From Cyanoderma ruficeps (Eukaryota; Chordata; Aves; Passeriformes; Timaliidae), in contig VZDJ01007753.1 in the NCBI GenBank assembly GCA_008694505.1, positions 15,783,003-15,847,002 on the forward strand: a stretch of 64,000 bases of DNA, read 5' to 3'. The notes beneath the pieces were generated by a model. That model saw only the letters and a program-made list of their open reading frames with translations, was not told the origin of the DNA and did no database searches. Shown here piece after piece: positions 39,601 to 48,288 of this stretch. The position numbers and the translations under genes were made by a program. How positions within the stretch are numbered: the first letter of the stretch is position 1; every line of letters begins with the position of its first letter.

Positions 39601-42600
39601 GCACCTCAGCTAAGGGTTATGGGGCTGTGCGTGGGCATGCTGGTGATGCTGATGATCACTGCTGCCACAGCAGTGCTTTTCAAAAGCAGTGTGCTTTGTG
39701 GGTTTTATTTGTACCATTTCTTCTTCTAATCAGACCACTTTTTCACGAGGAGTAGCAGAAGCCTTAGTTGGATATCAATGAATTAAAAACGCCCACACCC
39801 AGATGGAAAAGGCCCTTTCCGGCACACAGCCTCAGTAACCCTGGTTCCAGCAGGGGAAATTTTTCCACATCCACAGGAGCATGACAGGTATATGCAAGAT
39901 CACAAGAATTGTATCCTTCAGATGATTGCTTCCTCATACATACACCCATCATCGCACAAAACTTTTGAGGAATGAGACTATGCACATTTTACTGTGCTTG
40001 AAAGACATTTCCAAAACCCAAAACTTCAAATACTGATCAACACAAAATGGATATTCTCACTGCACTGTGATCCCATAAATGCAGGCATGTATAATTATAT
40101 TGAATTAATAAAAGCATTATTTATTATTTATATTACTTACTATATAAATCTGCAGAGATGTTTAATTTGATTGTTAACTCAGGCTAGTTGCATAGCCCTT
40201 TCAGTAATGTTAACATTACCTTCACCTCTTAGTGTCTGCAGATGTTTAACAATCAGACTTCTTCAGATTTTGTAAAATAAGTCTATTTGAAAACTTCAAC
40301 TGTTCAACTGCATCTTCAAAATTATTTCAATACATAAAACTGTTTCCAGAGCAATAGGATAGTCCATCTGTAAAAAAACCCCTTTTGTAGTGCTCTGCCC
40401 TCCCTAAGTAGAACAAATACGACAGAAAGAAACTAGGCTGAGCATGAACCATCTGAGGGTTGAGATTCTTTACACTTAATTCCAGATAGCTGTAAAATTA
40501 GTGTATTAGTGTTTATATCTAACAGCTGTTGAACATTTCTGGATTCTCATCCTAAGGTAGACATTACCACAGGACATGCATCACACTCTGAAAATCTCTC
40601 TTTTTGACTACTGATTCTCAAGAGCATTTATAGGTCTATCTCAGGTACCGATGTTTTGCATTTTTGATGTCAAATATGGAATAGACAAACCATATTTCAA
40701 AGTTTTGAGCTGACAGGAAGTGGCCTCATTTGATTTTATGAGGTTCACTTTTGAAGTGGGAAGTGTGAAGGAACATGTAATTTCAGCAGTCTGTATTTCA
40801 GGCAACCCCATACTAGCACTCAGGGTGGCTGAGGAGGCACCTGGGCTCAGACCAGCTTCTGCAGCTGAGCAGAGCTGCTGCGGGGCCATGCTGCTGCAAG
40901 CACTGTGGGAGGCTCAGGAGTGTTGACTCCTGCCTTTCCAGTTGATGCTGAGCTTGGGGCTGGAGCTGTTCCTGACAGCGGGCTCTGGCCCCTGTGGGAG
41001 ACAAGGAGGCCATGCCAAGAAGCCTGGTGCCAGCGGAGACCCAGCCCTCCTGCCTGCCTCAGCACCCGTTCACGGTACTGAGCCCAACCTGCACCAGAAG
41101 CAGATGTCACAACTTGCTCCTAATCTTGCTCAGCAGTGTGGCAGCTCCCCACTCTTCCCATGATCTCAAGAGATGCTTCCAACTTCCAAAATCCAGCAGA
41201 AACCAGAGCTCCTGTCTTGCACAAGGGTGAGAGCTTAACCTCCCCCTCTTCTGTTTAAGGGCTGCAGCTGAACAAACCCTGAAGGAACAAGGAGCCCATG
41301 TCTGGCAGGGAAATGAGGGATGACTAGACCTGAGATGTAATGCCTCTTATCCTTATTAAAACATGGGTCATGGTGAATTTAGAGCTATGCATCCAATTGT
41401 TCCCTTCCCCTTCCCTCACACACATTATTATATGAGACCTGCTCCAGTCCTCTAAAATTTTGGTATAAACACTAATGTCTGAAATACCAGAGCCTGTTAC
41501 TTTAGCATGGGTCTAAGTACCAGCCAAGGCCCCAGAAACACAGCTTCCTTAATGCAGACAAAAATCAGCATGTTGGTGTAAACACACAAGCAGTTGCTGG
41601 CAAATGTTGTCACAGGTTTCTAACAGATAATCTCTCTGAGCAGGCAGAGACCCTCGTATTTAAGTCTTCTGGTAGTTTCAGTGATGAAAAATTAATATTT
41701 GAGAAAAAACTAGGAGAGAAAAACGTATCTGCATCTTTTACATGAATGTATGGTTGTTGATGTAGGCAAATAATGATCATGCAAGTGCCTTGGATGGAGT
41801 GCAGAATTCTGAACACAGACAAAAACAGTGCCTCTGTCACCACATGCAAAAACAACTCAGTCCATCATGAATTTTGTAATTTTATGATGTAAAAAATAAT
41901 ACTTCAGTGTGAGACAGGACAAATATAGTGATCTAGAAGAAGATTATGGATATATCAGCTGATTCTTTTGGTCCGCTACTGTCACATCCGTCTCCTTGAA
42001 ATTTCATGACCCTTAAATATTTTTGATCTAAGCCTATATCCTGAGCACACGATGAAAAAACAAACACAACACTGTGTGGGATTAAGAAATAGAGACAAGA
42101 AGTTACTTGTCATATGTATAATTATCACAAGTAATTATAACCCAGGAGCTCAAATCTTTTTTCTTTCTCTCATCATGCTTTTAAGTTTCTGACCCCTTGT
42201 AAGGAGCAGATATTATACCAAAAACTGAGCCATAATTTTTTCTGCCTCTTTTTACGATATACAGAATTCTTCATGGTAGACATGGTCCAGAATTTTAGTA
42301 TCTCCCCAGGCTGGAGATACCAGACATTGTAACCTAAATATTTGCAAGGTGAAATGCCACAAAGACTCTAGACTTATTATATAATATGTCCTGCAAAAAT
42401 ACAGTGCAATCTTTTAACACCACTATTTTTTTTTAATTATACTATTCCTTATACTGGGAAAACACAATAGCTAAATTTTGAAGAGTGCATGTGAAAAAAA
42501 CCAAAAAATACTGTGAATATGAATAAGGATTTGTTTAAATTTGGGAGCACCCAAATCGCAGCAGGACTACCCAGTAAGCAGCTTATCACAAAGCTCACTG

Positions 42601-45346
42601 GGCTGCCTGTTCACAATATGATTTCAACTTGCAGACAAAACTCCTTTTCAGCTTCATTTTGCCTCAGTAGAAGTTGTTGACTATAACGCAAATTTTCATA
42701 GAATTATCTGCCTCAGAAGCACGGAGTTTATGGGACAAAATTATATGAATCACTCTTAAACTTCTCCATGGACAAATAGGAAATAATGCCCAGAGTCACC
42801 ACAAAGTAGCAGAATGAGAACTCCCATCAAACCCAATTTAGCAATTTCTAACCAAAAAAATCTTCCACGTGCACGAGAAATAGCACATTCAAGCATAACT
42901 CCTTTTACAGAATCCCACTACAGATTCTTTCCTGATGGAGCACAGAAGACGCGAAAGATCAGGGTCCAATAATCCAGGATTCCCTCAGAAATTGCAAGGA
43001 TGGAGGTCACGCTACCAAAGCTATGGCAGCAGTGCACATCTCACTGTTACTTTTGGCCCTTTCAGTCACAAAAAGTATTGTGGAACAGAAAGCTGACCAG
43101 TTCTCACTTCTATTACAAGTAAGTGAGACATTAAAATACTAAATATCAGTCTGTTCCAAATAAAATGTATCAGAGGAATAGAACATGCAATTACCGAAAC
43201 TGAGCTACATGGTTTACTTGAACATGTCTCTGCTCATGTTTGGAACAAGATGACCTTTAAAGGTACCTTCCAACCCAAACTATTCTATGTTCTATGAAAA
43301 TCATAAACGTAAGAGGAATAAAATGGTTCAAGCAATAGATTTAAGTGCATTTCCCTTGTAACACTCAAGATGCTGCCATCATTCTTTATCTACCTGAGCC
43401 TTTTTCCCTTTTGAGAAAAACAAAACCCTTAGCACTCTTCGGTTCTAAATTCTCTTAATACCTTGAAATCACCTTGGTCTGACCCAGAACTATCCTCTTT
43501 CCTTTTTTGCCAGTCACCATCTCCCAAGGAACCGAGGCCTGAATTTCCATCCTGAAGAAAGGAGAAAGAAACAATAAATGATAATGTTAAAACAACAGCA
43601 GAAGCATTATCAGGACAGATAATTAATTTCAACTAGCAATAATTTATGATGAAACCTCAATTAGAAGGGCTGTTGGTTACACCCAGCTGTGTTACTGCAC
43701 TCAGATTAATCAATAAACCACCACATGTTTTGGTGCACACTGGAACAAAATCCATGTCAGGGGTACCCCTTCAATAAGAAAATGAAGGAAGACCATCACA
43801 GTTGTAAGATACCTAGAAGGTGTCTCTACATTTATCCAGTGGAAAAGGTTTGCTTTTTGTTTTGAATGGGATCTTTTGGCAATTTGCCCCTGCTCTTAGC
43901 AATATTGAACCTCAGTTTAAAATACCCCAGAATGTCTTCTGTTTGAACACAGAAGGTGAAACACTGCACTTGCAAAATTTAAAAAAATTTAAATCTATTG
44001 TTTCAAACTTTTTTAGGAAAGAGAAGCTCCAAAATACTTCTACAATGTAGGGTGCACCCTTTTGAAGCACTTCATAGAGCACCATTAAAGGACAGTTTCT
44101 ACAAAGAAATGTTCTGTTTCTATTTCCAAAGCACTTCCTGAAGGGATGTGCCTTCATCCAGTCAGGGAGTACACAGAACAATGCATAATGTACTACAGTT
44201 AAAACTAAATGCAAATCTTCAAACAATGCAGAGAATGCAATGCAAAATGAAAAAAAATCAGAATCAAAAAGGGAATGCGTAAGTGAAATTTAATTCTCTG
44301 TTCCTGGTCTCTATCCTGTCCTTATCCCATTTTCAGTAACAAAAAGTAGGTTTGACACATTATTATAGATGTCAAAATTCTGCTATTTATACAGAAATAG
44401 GAAATTTTCAATAAAAGTCGTATTTAAATACAGAAGAAAAAAAGGCTGACAATTAGTCCCCCGAAGAAAGTTTCTCCCCTTGTTTATTTTTCCCCCTTTC
44501 TTATCTTTTTCTGTCGCTCTGACTTCTCTCATTTTGTCTATGAAGATTAGATCTTTGCTCCAGTGGATTCAGAAGGACTTTTTCCACTGACAGCCTTGAA
44601 GAGAAAATTTCACTTCAGGCAGAGGGAGTGCTGTATAGTCCCATTAGACAGCAAATTTGCACACTAGATTGAGTACAAACACAGTCACAAAGCAGGATTT
44701 TATTTTCTGTCAAATGCTGAGGACCTTAGGTGAAACTTTAAAGCTGTTTCCTTACCTCTAGTGCATTTGATGGTATCATGCTTGTCCCTTTTTTCATGTA
44801 ATAGAGTGTTTCTGGCACCTCCATGGGCAGCACATCTTGAGACATATTTACTTCTGGCTCCTCCGTGGGCAGGAATCCTTTACACATGTTTTCAGGATGC
44901 AGTCCTGGCTCCTCCATGGGCAAGAATCCTTTACACATGTTTTCAGGATACAGTCCTGGCTCCTCCATGGGCAGGAATCCTTTATACATGTTTTCAGGAT
45001 GGAGTCCTGGCTCTTCCATGGGCGGGAATCCTTTACACATGTTTTCAGGATCTACTCCTTGCACCTCCACAGGCAGCAATTCAAGAGATATATTTTCATG
45101 CTCTGCTCCTTGCACCTCCGTGGGCAGCAGTTCTAGAGACACATTTTCAGGATTTACTTCTGGCACCTCTGTGGGCAGCAGTTCTAGAGACGTATTTTCA
45201 GGATTTACTCCTGGCACCTCCATGGGCAGCAGTTCTAGAGACATATTTTCAGGATTTACTCCTGGCACCTCCATGGGCAGTGGTTCTAGAAACACATTTT
45301 CAGTATCTACTCCTGGTACCTCCACTGGCAGCACTTCCCAAGACAT
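12427..45346 (-). CDS. PLA2G4E-like: Gene B: cytosolic phospholipase A2 epsilon-like with N-terminal 17-residue repeats
   Basis: Twenty coding exons from ATG at 45346 to TGA at 12427-12429. Order of parts: repeat region (residues 1-197), short acidic/charged exon (198-227), C2 domain from about 230 to 350, linker, then the patatin-like lipase domain. Motifs seen: TGGGLKSM (oxyanion loop), GLSGTTW (nucleophile Ser, codon 22646-22648), [20 protein letters not shown], and [10 protein letters not shown] (catalytic Asp, codon 15376-15378). The C-terminus is basic, ending RRRQMC, as in PLA2G4E, whose polybasic tail binds acidic lipids. With frame rescued the product would be near 1012 residues, against 868 in human PLA2G4E; the excess is the repeat exon. 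Oddities: Lys replaces the conserved Arg of the GGGxRxM loop, and exons 26585-26671 and 23623-23770 do not join in frame with the best splice sites. It could be a diverged enzyme, a regulator without full activity, or a decaying copy. Confidence 0.88.
13584..13629. repeat. 23-bp exact tandem duplication
   Basis: acatgagtgaacataatagc-ttt occurs at 13584-13606 and 13607-13629 with no mismatch. Intronic. Confidence 0.92.
13782..13968 (-). CDS. PLA2G4E-like: Gene B exon 19: [21 protein letters not shown] block
   Basis: 187 nt, [20 protein letters not shown] to FQEYKAP plus one base. Acceptor gatcctccag/TCT, donor CCTG/gtaagt. Confidence 0.95.
15274..15440 (-). CDS. PLA2G4E-like: Gene B exon 18: catalytic Asp
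   Basis: 167 nt, [20 protein letters not shown] to [25 protein letters not shown] holds the dyad Asp (15376-15378). Acceptor ccttttag/AT, donor TCG/gtgaga. Confidence 0.94.
16217..16408 (-). CDS. PLA2G4E-like: Gene B exon 17: [22 protein letters not shown] block
   Basis: 192 nt, unusually GC-rich for this window. Starts [20 protein letters not shown] and ends with [18 protein letters not shown] then CRWK. Acceptor tcctgtag/AC, donor AAAG/gtaggt. Confidence 0.93.
17580..17687 (-). CDS. PLA2G4E-like: Gene B exon 16: [14 protein letters not shown] block
   Basis: 108 nt, [20 protein letters not shown] then [16 protein letters not shown] plus one base; matches LWSSIFSLNLLDAWNLSHTS of human PLA2G4E. 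Acceptor cttttacag/GT, donor GTTG/gtgaga. Confidence 0.94.
17880..18404 (-). other. Intronic 174-codon ORF, unidentified
   Basis: Open from ATG 18404 to a stop at 17880, on the same strand as gene B, inside the 992-bp intron 17688-18679. The first about 115 codons look protein-like ([20 protein letters not shown], then [36 protein letters not shown]), and a strong donor A/gtaagtgc follows that part near 18055. I do not recognise it. It may be a retrocopy fragment, an exon of a nested or alternative transcript, or chance. Confidence 0.3.
18498..18609. repeat. 56-bp tandem duplication in a gene B intron
   Basis: Two adjacent copies beginning ataaaccaccactcccattt, at 18498-18553 and 18554-18609, differing at one base (cagtgtg versus cagtatg). 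This near identity marks a recent duplication. Confidence 0.92.
18680..18817 (-). CDS. PLA2G4E-like: Gene B exon 15: [11 protein letters not shown] block
   Basis: 138 nt, [20 protein letters not shown] to [10 protein letters not shown] plus one base. Acceptor tattgcag/AG, donor CAAG/gtgatg. Near-identical in wording to gene A. Confidence 0.95.
19879..19993 (-). CDS. PLA2G4E-like: Gene B exon 14: [19 protein letters not shown] block
   Basis: 115 nt from [20 protein letters not shown] to SYSTNDFK plus one base. Acceptor aaaaccag/AAA, donor AAAG/gtaagg. Confidence 0.94.
21467..21689 (-). CDS. PLA2G4E-like: Gene B exon 13: [12 protein letters not shown] block
   Basis: 223 nt from [20 protein letters not shown] to [16 protein letters not shown]. 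Acceptor tctccag/GAC, donor GGG/gtatga. Same length as gene A. Confidence 0.94.
22635..22771 (-). CDS. PLA2G4E-like: Gene B exon 12: oxyanion loop and nucleophile Ser
   Basis: 137 nt, [20 protein letters not shown] to ISGLSGTTW. Ser in GLSGT is at codon 22646-22648. The loop residue that is Arg in PLA2G4A (R200), gene A and human PLA2G4E is Lys here (AAG, 22730-22732). Acceptor ctgcccaacag/GTC, donor TG/gtaagc. Confidence 0.95.
23623..23770 (-). CDS. PLA2G4E-like: Gene B exon 11: start of catalytic domain, with phase conflict
   Basis: 148 nt, [20 protein letters not shown] through LPHELQDRE; homologous to LDVRLGFSLCPAELEFLQKR of human PLA2G4E. The best acceptor (tttttatcttag/T) leaves one extra base, so the join to exon 10 would read TAA at once. 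An in-frame alternative acceptor at 23820 (gtcttaag/GTA) adds 17 codons without a stop but has a poor pyrimidine tract. Donor GAA/gtacgt joins exon 12 in frame. Confidence 0.85.
26585..26671 (-). CDS. PLA2G4E-like: Gene B exon 10: linker, LPIG block
   Basis: 87 nt in phase 0-0, [20 protein letters not shown] then IGRKTTIAE. Start set at cttttcccag/TGG-type acceptor because it alone keeps the frame homologous with gene C exon 168-248 (YDTGSPNVELHSIPSG). The only good donor is GAG/gtaagc, which ends in phase 0 and does not match the next exon. Confidence 0.82.
26790..26956 (-). CDS. PLA2G4E-like: Gene B exon 9: linker, [13 protein letters not shown] block
   Basis: 167 nt, [20 protein letters not shown] to LPKKRRYHP. 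The repeated KGSxExTQ motif is present in PLA2G4D and E between C2 and the lipase domain. Acceptor ctctttag, donor CCG/gtatgt, phase 0 at the end. Confidence 0.93.
26983..27012. repeat. Perfect 30-bp palindrome
   Basis: TAATCATATTAACAT followed by its exact reverse complement ATGTTAATATGATTA, with no spacer. It lies in the gene B intron, 27-56 bp upstream of the acceptor of exon 26790-26956, around the expected branch-point region. Flanking bases do not pair. Confidence 0.95.
27384..27441 (-). CDS. PLA2G4E-like: Gene B exon 8: CCLEVEV and basic linker
   Basis: 58 nt, [19 protein letters not shown] plus one base. SCLEVH followed by a basic run is in the same place in human PLA2G4E. Acceptor tttcacag/TGT, donor TCAA/gtaagg. 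Confidence 0.9.
28257..28299 (-). CDS. PLA2G4E-like: Gene B exon 7: ASNGVLV mini-exon
   Basis: 43 nt, [14 protein letters not shown] after a split Ala codon, matching PPETLVTNGVLVS of human PLA2G4E. Acceptor gttttccag/A, donor GTG/gtatgt. Same length as gene C exon 1447-1489. Confidence 0.9.
28960..29160 (-). mobile_element. CR1 LINE fragment (second subfamily)
   Basis: ATTCTGAGTTGCAAGGGACC, the CCTGGCCCTGCACAGGACAA block and GGCTTGGTGCTGTGACCACT are CR1 3' region in reverse complement. Distinct from the copy at 29604-29770 and probably an independent insertion. Confidence 0.88.
29604..29770 (-). mobile_element. CR1 LINE 3' fragment
   Basis: Plus-strand text atcatagaatcatagactag followed by GGGCTGGAAGGGATCCCAAA and the CCTGCCATGGGCAGGGACAC block is the reverse complement of the CR1 3' region, so the element is on the minus strand. 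Sits in the intron between exons 6 and 7 of gene B. Confidence 0.9.
29971..30011 (-). CDS. PLA2G4E-like: Gene B exon 6: ELEVEF mini-exon
   Basis: 41 nt, [13 protein letters not shown] plus two bases; matches MEELEVEFLLEE of human PLA2G4E. Too short for an ORF scan; supported by acceptor ctttcag/GAC, donor GC/gtaagt and identical length in gene C. Confidence 0.9.
31054..31185 (-). CDS. PLA2G4E-like: Gene B exon 5: C2 domain, Ca2+ loop 3
   Basis: 132 nt, 44 codons, [20 protein letters not shown] to SFKPGPN. YDED carries the loop-3 aspartates. Acceptor ttttccag/AAC, donor AAT/gtgaga. Same length as gene C exon 3687-3818. Confidence 0.94.
31663..31799 (-). CDS. PLA2G4E-like: Gene B exon 4: C2 domain, Ca2+ loop 1 and 2
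   Basis: 137 nt, [20 protein letters not shown] through [17 protein letters not shown]. The Asp in QADC and the NPVWNETF block are the C2 Ca2+-binding loop landmarks. Acceptor tcctcag/TAA (codon split as T/TA giving Leu), donor AAG/gtaagt. Confidence 0.95.
35012..35084 (-). CDS. PLA2G4E-like: Gene B exon 3: C2 domain first strand
   Basis: 73 nt, [20 protein letters not shown] then RVDA plus one base. [11 protein letters not shown] matches [11 protein letters not shown] of human PLA2G4E. Acceptor cctctctag/ATA, donor CCT/gtaagt. Same size and phase as gene C exon 5305-5377. Confidence 0.93.
36990..37083. repeat. A-rich low-complexity tract with (CAAA)n and (AAC)n
   Basis: Contains caaacaaacaaacaaa and caacaacaac runs plus a c8 run. 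Intronic, likely an old poly(A)-derived microsatellite. Confidence 0.85.
43236..43298 (+). mobile_element. CR1 LINE 3'-terminal fragment
   Basis: GATGACCTTTAAAGGTACCTTCCAACCCAAACTATTCTATG-type text is the diagnostic 3' end of CR1, plus strand, in the gene B intron between exons 2 and 3. Confidence 0.85.
43462..43551 (-). CDS. PLA2G4E-like: Gene B exon 2: charged linker before C2
   Basis: 90 nt, phase 0-0, [20 protein letters not shown] then [10 protein letters not shown]. Acceptor tctcctttcttcag/GAT is strong; donor AAG/gtatta is weak. In frame with both neighbours. Low-complexity and acidic, comparable in position to the acidic N-terminal stretch of human PLA2G4E. Confidence 0.7.
44756..45346 (-). 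CDS. PLA2G4E-like: Gene B exon 1: 17-residue tandem repeat N-terminus
   Basis: 591 nt, 197 codons, ATG at 45346 chosen because the frame is closed by TAA a little upstream and the TATA box lies at 45385-45395. It encodes about 11 units of 17 residues: six of the type [17 protein letters not shown], then four of the type [17 protein letters not shown], then a partial [12 protein letters not shown] and a unique tail ending SNALE. The units are rich in Glu, Pro and Leu and strongly acidic; no signal peptide. Donor GAG/gtaagg in phase 0 joins the next exon in frame. Mammalian PLA2G4E has a short non-repetitive N-terminus here. The translation start is inferred. Confidence 0.65.
44810..45346 (-). 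repeat. 51-bp coding minisatellite, about 11 units
   Basis: Unit starts fall at 45346, 45295, 45244, 45193, 45142, 45091, 45040, 44989, 44938 and 44887 (the last is 42 bp), then a partial unit at 44845. The 51-bp period is a multiple of three, so frame is kept at any copy number. Units at 44888-45040 are nearly identical to each other and distinct from the upstream six, which indicates at least two rounds of amplification. Confidence 0.93.
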
Positions 45347-45384
45347 GTTTGCAGGATGTGCTCTCGTGGGAGTCAATGACTTGT

Positions 45385-45412
45385 TATTTTATAAAATGAC
45401 CTGAGGCCCCAC
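45385..45412 (-). promoter_or_regulatory. TATA box and CACCC-like element of gene B
   Basis: On the minus strand TTTATAAAATA (45385-45395) is preceded by a GGTGGGG element (plus ccccacc, 45408-45414 region). The same module, tattttataaa-tgac-gag-cccacc, stands at 8779-8809 before gene C. A start site about 25-30 bp downstream would leave only some 10-15 nt of leader before ATG 45346, which is short but possible. Confidence 0.6.
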
Positions 45413-45441
45413 CCATCTCATCTCATCTCTCTAAGTAAAGG

Positions 45442-45453
45442 ACTCCCCTCCCA
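45442..45453 (-). promoter_or_regulatory. CT-rich proximal promoter block of gene B
   Basis: The plus-strand text ACTCCCCTCCCA is identical to a block at the same distance (within 3 bp) upstream of the gene C TATA box. It resembles a Sp/KLF or MAZ-type site. Confidence 0.5.
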
Positions 45454-48186
45454 CTGCGAAGGCAGTGGAGCACCAAGGATGGACTGCTCCAGGGAAGGAG
45501 CTTACAGCACAAGCACCACAGCCAAAAGGAATGTGGCACCTTCCTTTGGCTGGGAACCTCTCCCAGCCTGTGCCTGCCCCACGGCTCCTGCACTGCTGCC
45601 ACTCTTTTCTGTGTGTGCAGAGTCCCAGCATGGAGGGTGCTGCCACTGAGGCCTGCTCCTTCAAACCCACTTCTTCCCTGCCCTGAGCAGGGACAGCTCC
45701 TGCGTGGGGGAAACTGGACCTGAAAAATACCTGTGCATTTAAATCACTGGTGGTGACACTGACACAGCCCTGTGCACTTTGGTCAGTGTCTCCCTGTAGG
45801 TGGGGAGACCTGAGCTCAGTGCCTGCAGAGGGGCAGAGCCCTGTGCCACAGAGTGACCCCTGGATGTAGCCATCCCCACCGTCTGACAGATCACTGTGTG
45901 GGCATGCAGCTCCCAGCTCCTCCTGGGCTGTTCACCTTCCTTCTTCCCAAGGGGAGAGAGGCCATGGTGGGGGTTCAGGGCCAGGGCTTCACTGTGAAGA
46001 GGTGAGCTCTGGTAGAGGAGGTGATTGACAGGCTGGGAGCAGCAGCACCCGAGTGTGATAAATCAGCAGGGGAGAAGGAGATGCACGCTTGCAGAGGGTA
46101 GCAGAGGTCTTGGAATCAATGCCTGTGGCTCCAGGCATGTCCCAGGACTACTGCTGCACTCAGCAGTACCTTAAATACAGCAAAAAAGGCACAAGGAAAT
46201 ATGTGATAGCTGTGCAAAGCAGGTTTTTATACATTTTCTAGAGAAAGGCAGTTGAACTTTAAATGACAACTGTGGGAAACTCCTGTTGAGATGAATGGAA
46301 TACAGTATTCAGTGGTTAAGTTTTATCACTTTTATTTCACAGATATTTGTTCAACCAAAGAACATGGACGAAAGAGCACATGAACATCTCCAGGCTTACC
46401 CAAAGGAAATTACCATCTTCAAACACAGAAAAACAAATGAATAACAAACTAGAAGCTCCAGTAACAGTAGGCTGTGTCATAGCATGTGCATTCCCAGCAT
46501 GAAAACTAGCACTGCCCACACTGGAACTACAAGAGCATCTTTTGGCCTCAGGTCATGGACACTCTGAGCTGCATCCTTGAGAACTCCTTTTGCAGCTTAA
46601 TTTAGAGAACAACAATCATTCAGGGGGGAAGGGGTTGTGGTTTATTTGTTTTGGTTTGGTTTTTTAAATATGGTCAGAAAAGAAGACGTGATTGACCTTG
46701 GAAAACCTGCCACGGGATACTAAAAATACCAGGATACTTGTCATTAGAGCAGAACAACTTTCAAAAGGATGGTTAGTTCAGAGAGCCATTAACATAACTG
46801 ATGATTAGTGATAGAAATCCCTGTAAAGCTGGTGAACCTTAAGAAAGCTGAGATTCTCTGTCATCAAGGAAGCCTGTGGAGAAGAAAGAAGGGCTCTGTG
46901 TACAGACTTCCATGTCTGCTGAGTGAATTCCCCATTACAGGCACACTTGGCTATCTATAATGATCTGTATGACCTTCAGCTAAATCGAGACGCTCCACAG
47001 GGAACAACATAAAGAAAGAAAACTGCAAGGTTCGCATTAATAACTGAACTAGAGCCATCTCATTTAAAATCTGAATGTACAAAGCTGAATGATTTCAACC
47101 TGGAGAATGAAAAGCAGATGCTACATGTGAAAATGTTTAGTATTCAGTATTCAATAATTTAAAGATAATTTAGTAAATATTCAGTAATTTAAGGATAGAA
47201 GGACAAAACCCACCTGTTTCAAAGATCTAAATGTAGTTGCCCTGGCAGCAAATTACACACTACTCCTTTAGCATAGTGATATCACAGTCTTATCTGTTTA
47301 TCACACAGAACGTGCCAAATCCAGCACAACCTTGTAATTCCTCTGCTGCTTAGATTTCTTACTCATCCTGCAATGTAGTTTGTAGAAGCATCACTCACAT
47401 GGCAAAGGTACCTGTATTACATCTGACTGCAGAGACAAGCTGTGGAGAAATGGACTTACATGACAAAATTTTCAAGAAGTTAAAAAGTAGCTTTGTGATT
47501 CCTCTTAATCACATTCTTGGACTGGACCAAAACCACTGACAACCAGTATCCTCCTAAATGCCTTGCAACAATATATGCTTGCTCAGACTTGAACAGGGCA
47601 GGCAAAATGAGCCTGAGATTATTCTAACATGGTGGAAGCACAACCAGGACTGGCTGTGACCACCTCACCTTCTCAGACATGTAAATACTTCTATACCAAA
47701 AACAGTGGTGGAGAGGAGAGTCAGATGGGAGTTCTGGGTCAGAGATGTTCATGTGCTCTTTCTGCAGGAGAGGAATTTTATGCCATCACTTGTGCAGTTA
47801 GTGAAGGAAGGAGATTTGGAGCAGGAGAGAAAACTCACAGGACACAGGGCCATTACTGCTGTATGTTATCTTACCCCTGAAAAAAGTAAAAATTAATCTT
47901 CTGGGAAATAAATTTCAAACCAAAAAGTTTAAAAGTACTAGAATGTATTCTTAAGATCATACTGAGAAAAGTATGACACTTTATATCCATTGTATAGATG
48001 CATTAGCATTTGTATGCATTTAGCATATAACTAGAACAAACCTCTGATACTGGGAGGTATTCCTTTCCCGGTAGAGAAGCTACCATCATTAACGACTTTA
48101 TACATCATTGCACTCACAGTTAAATACTTATACACATTTCTTTCATGTTACATTTACTGATGCACTGGATAAAGCCCAGAACTTAC

Positions 48187-48288
48187 CATGCCAGTCTTAA
48201 TACTGCCTAACTGAAGTGTAAATTTATACTCTGTTTTATCTCTCTCAGATTTTATGCATGTTACAAATGTACAGTCCTCAGTGGTTAC
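48187..48288 (-). CDS. Candidate 102-bp exon of unknown identity
   Basis: Minus strand, exactly 34 codons in phase 0-0, with a strong acceptor (tttctcactctccag/GTAACC) and a strong donor (GGCATG/gtaagt). It encodes VTTEDCTFVTCIKSERDKTE followed by YKFTLQLGSIKTGM. I do not recognise the protein. It sits upstream of the gene B TATA box. Its phase would let it splice to gene B exon 43462-43551, so it could belong to an alternative upstream-promoter transcript, to a separate small gene, or be a chance open stretch. Confidence 0.3.

Larger units (their letters stand above)
35085..43461. other. Gene B intron 2 (8.4 kb)
   Basis: Long intron between the linker exon and the first C2 exon. It contains a CR1 3' end at 43236-43298, an A-rich simple tract at 36990-37083, a T-rich tract near 38185-38210 and a GC-rich block at 40800-41230. 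No exon with homology to the family was found. Confidence 0.55.

Noticed and set aside
45346..45376. Start of gene B at a TTG further upstream (45376)
   Set aside because: Not an ATG; the first in-frame ATG is at 45346 and an upstream in-frame TAA closes the frame.
44761..45399. 212-codon plus-strand ORF antisense to the gene B repeat exon
   Set aside because: It exists because a 51-bp repeat without stops in one unit stays open in several frames. The minus frame is the one that splices in phase to family exons.
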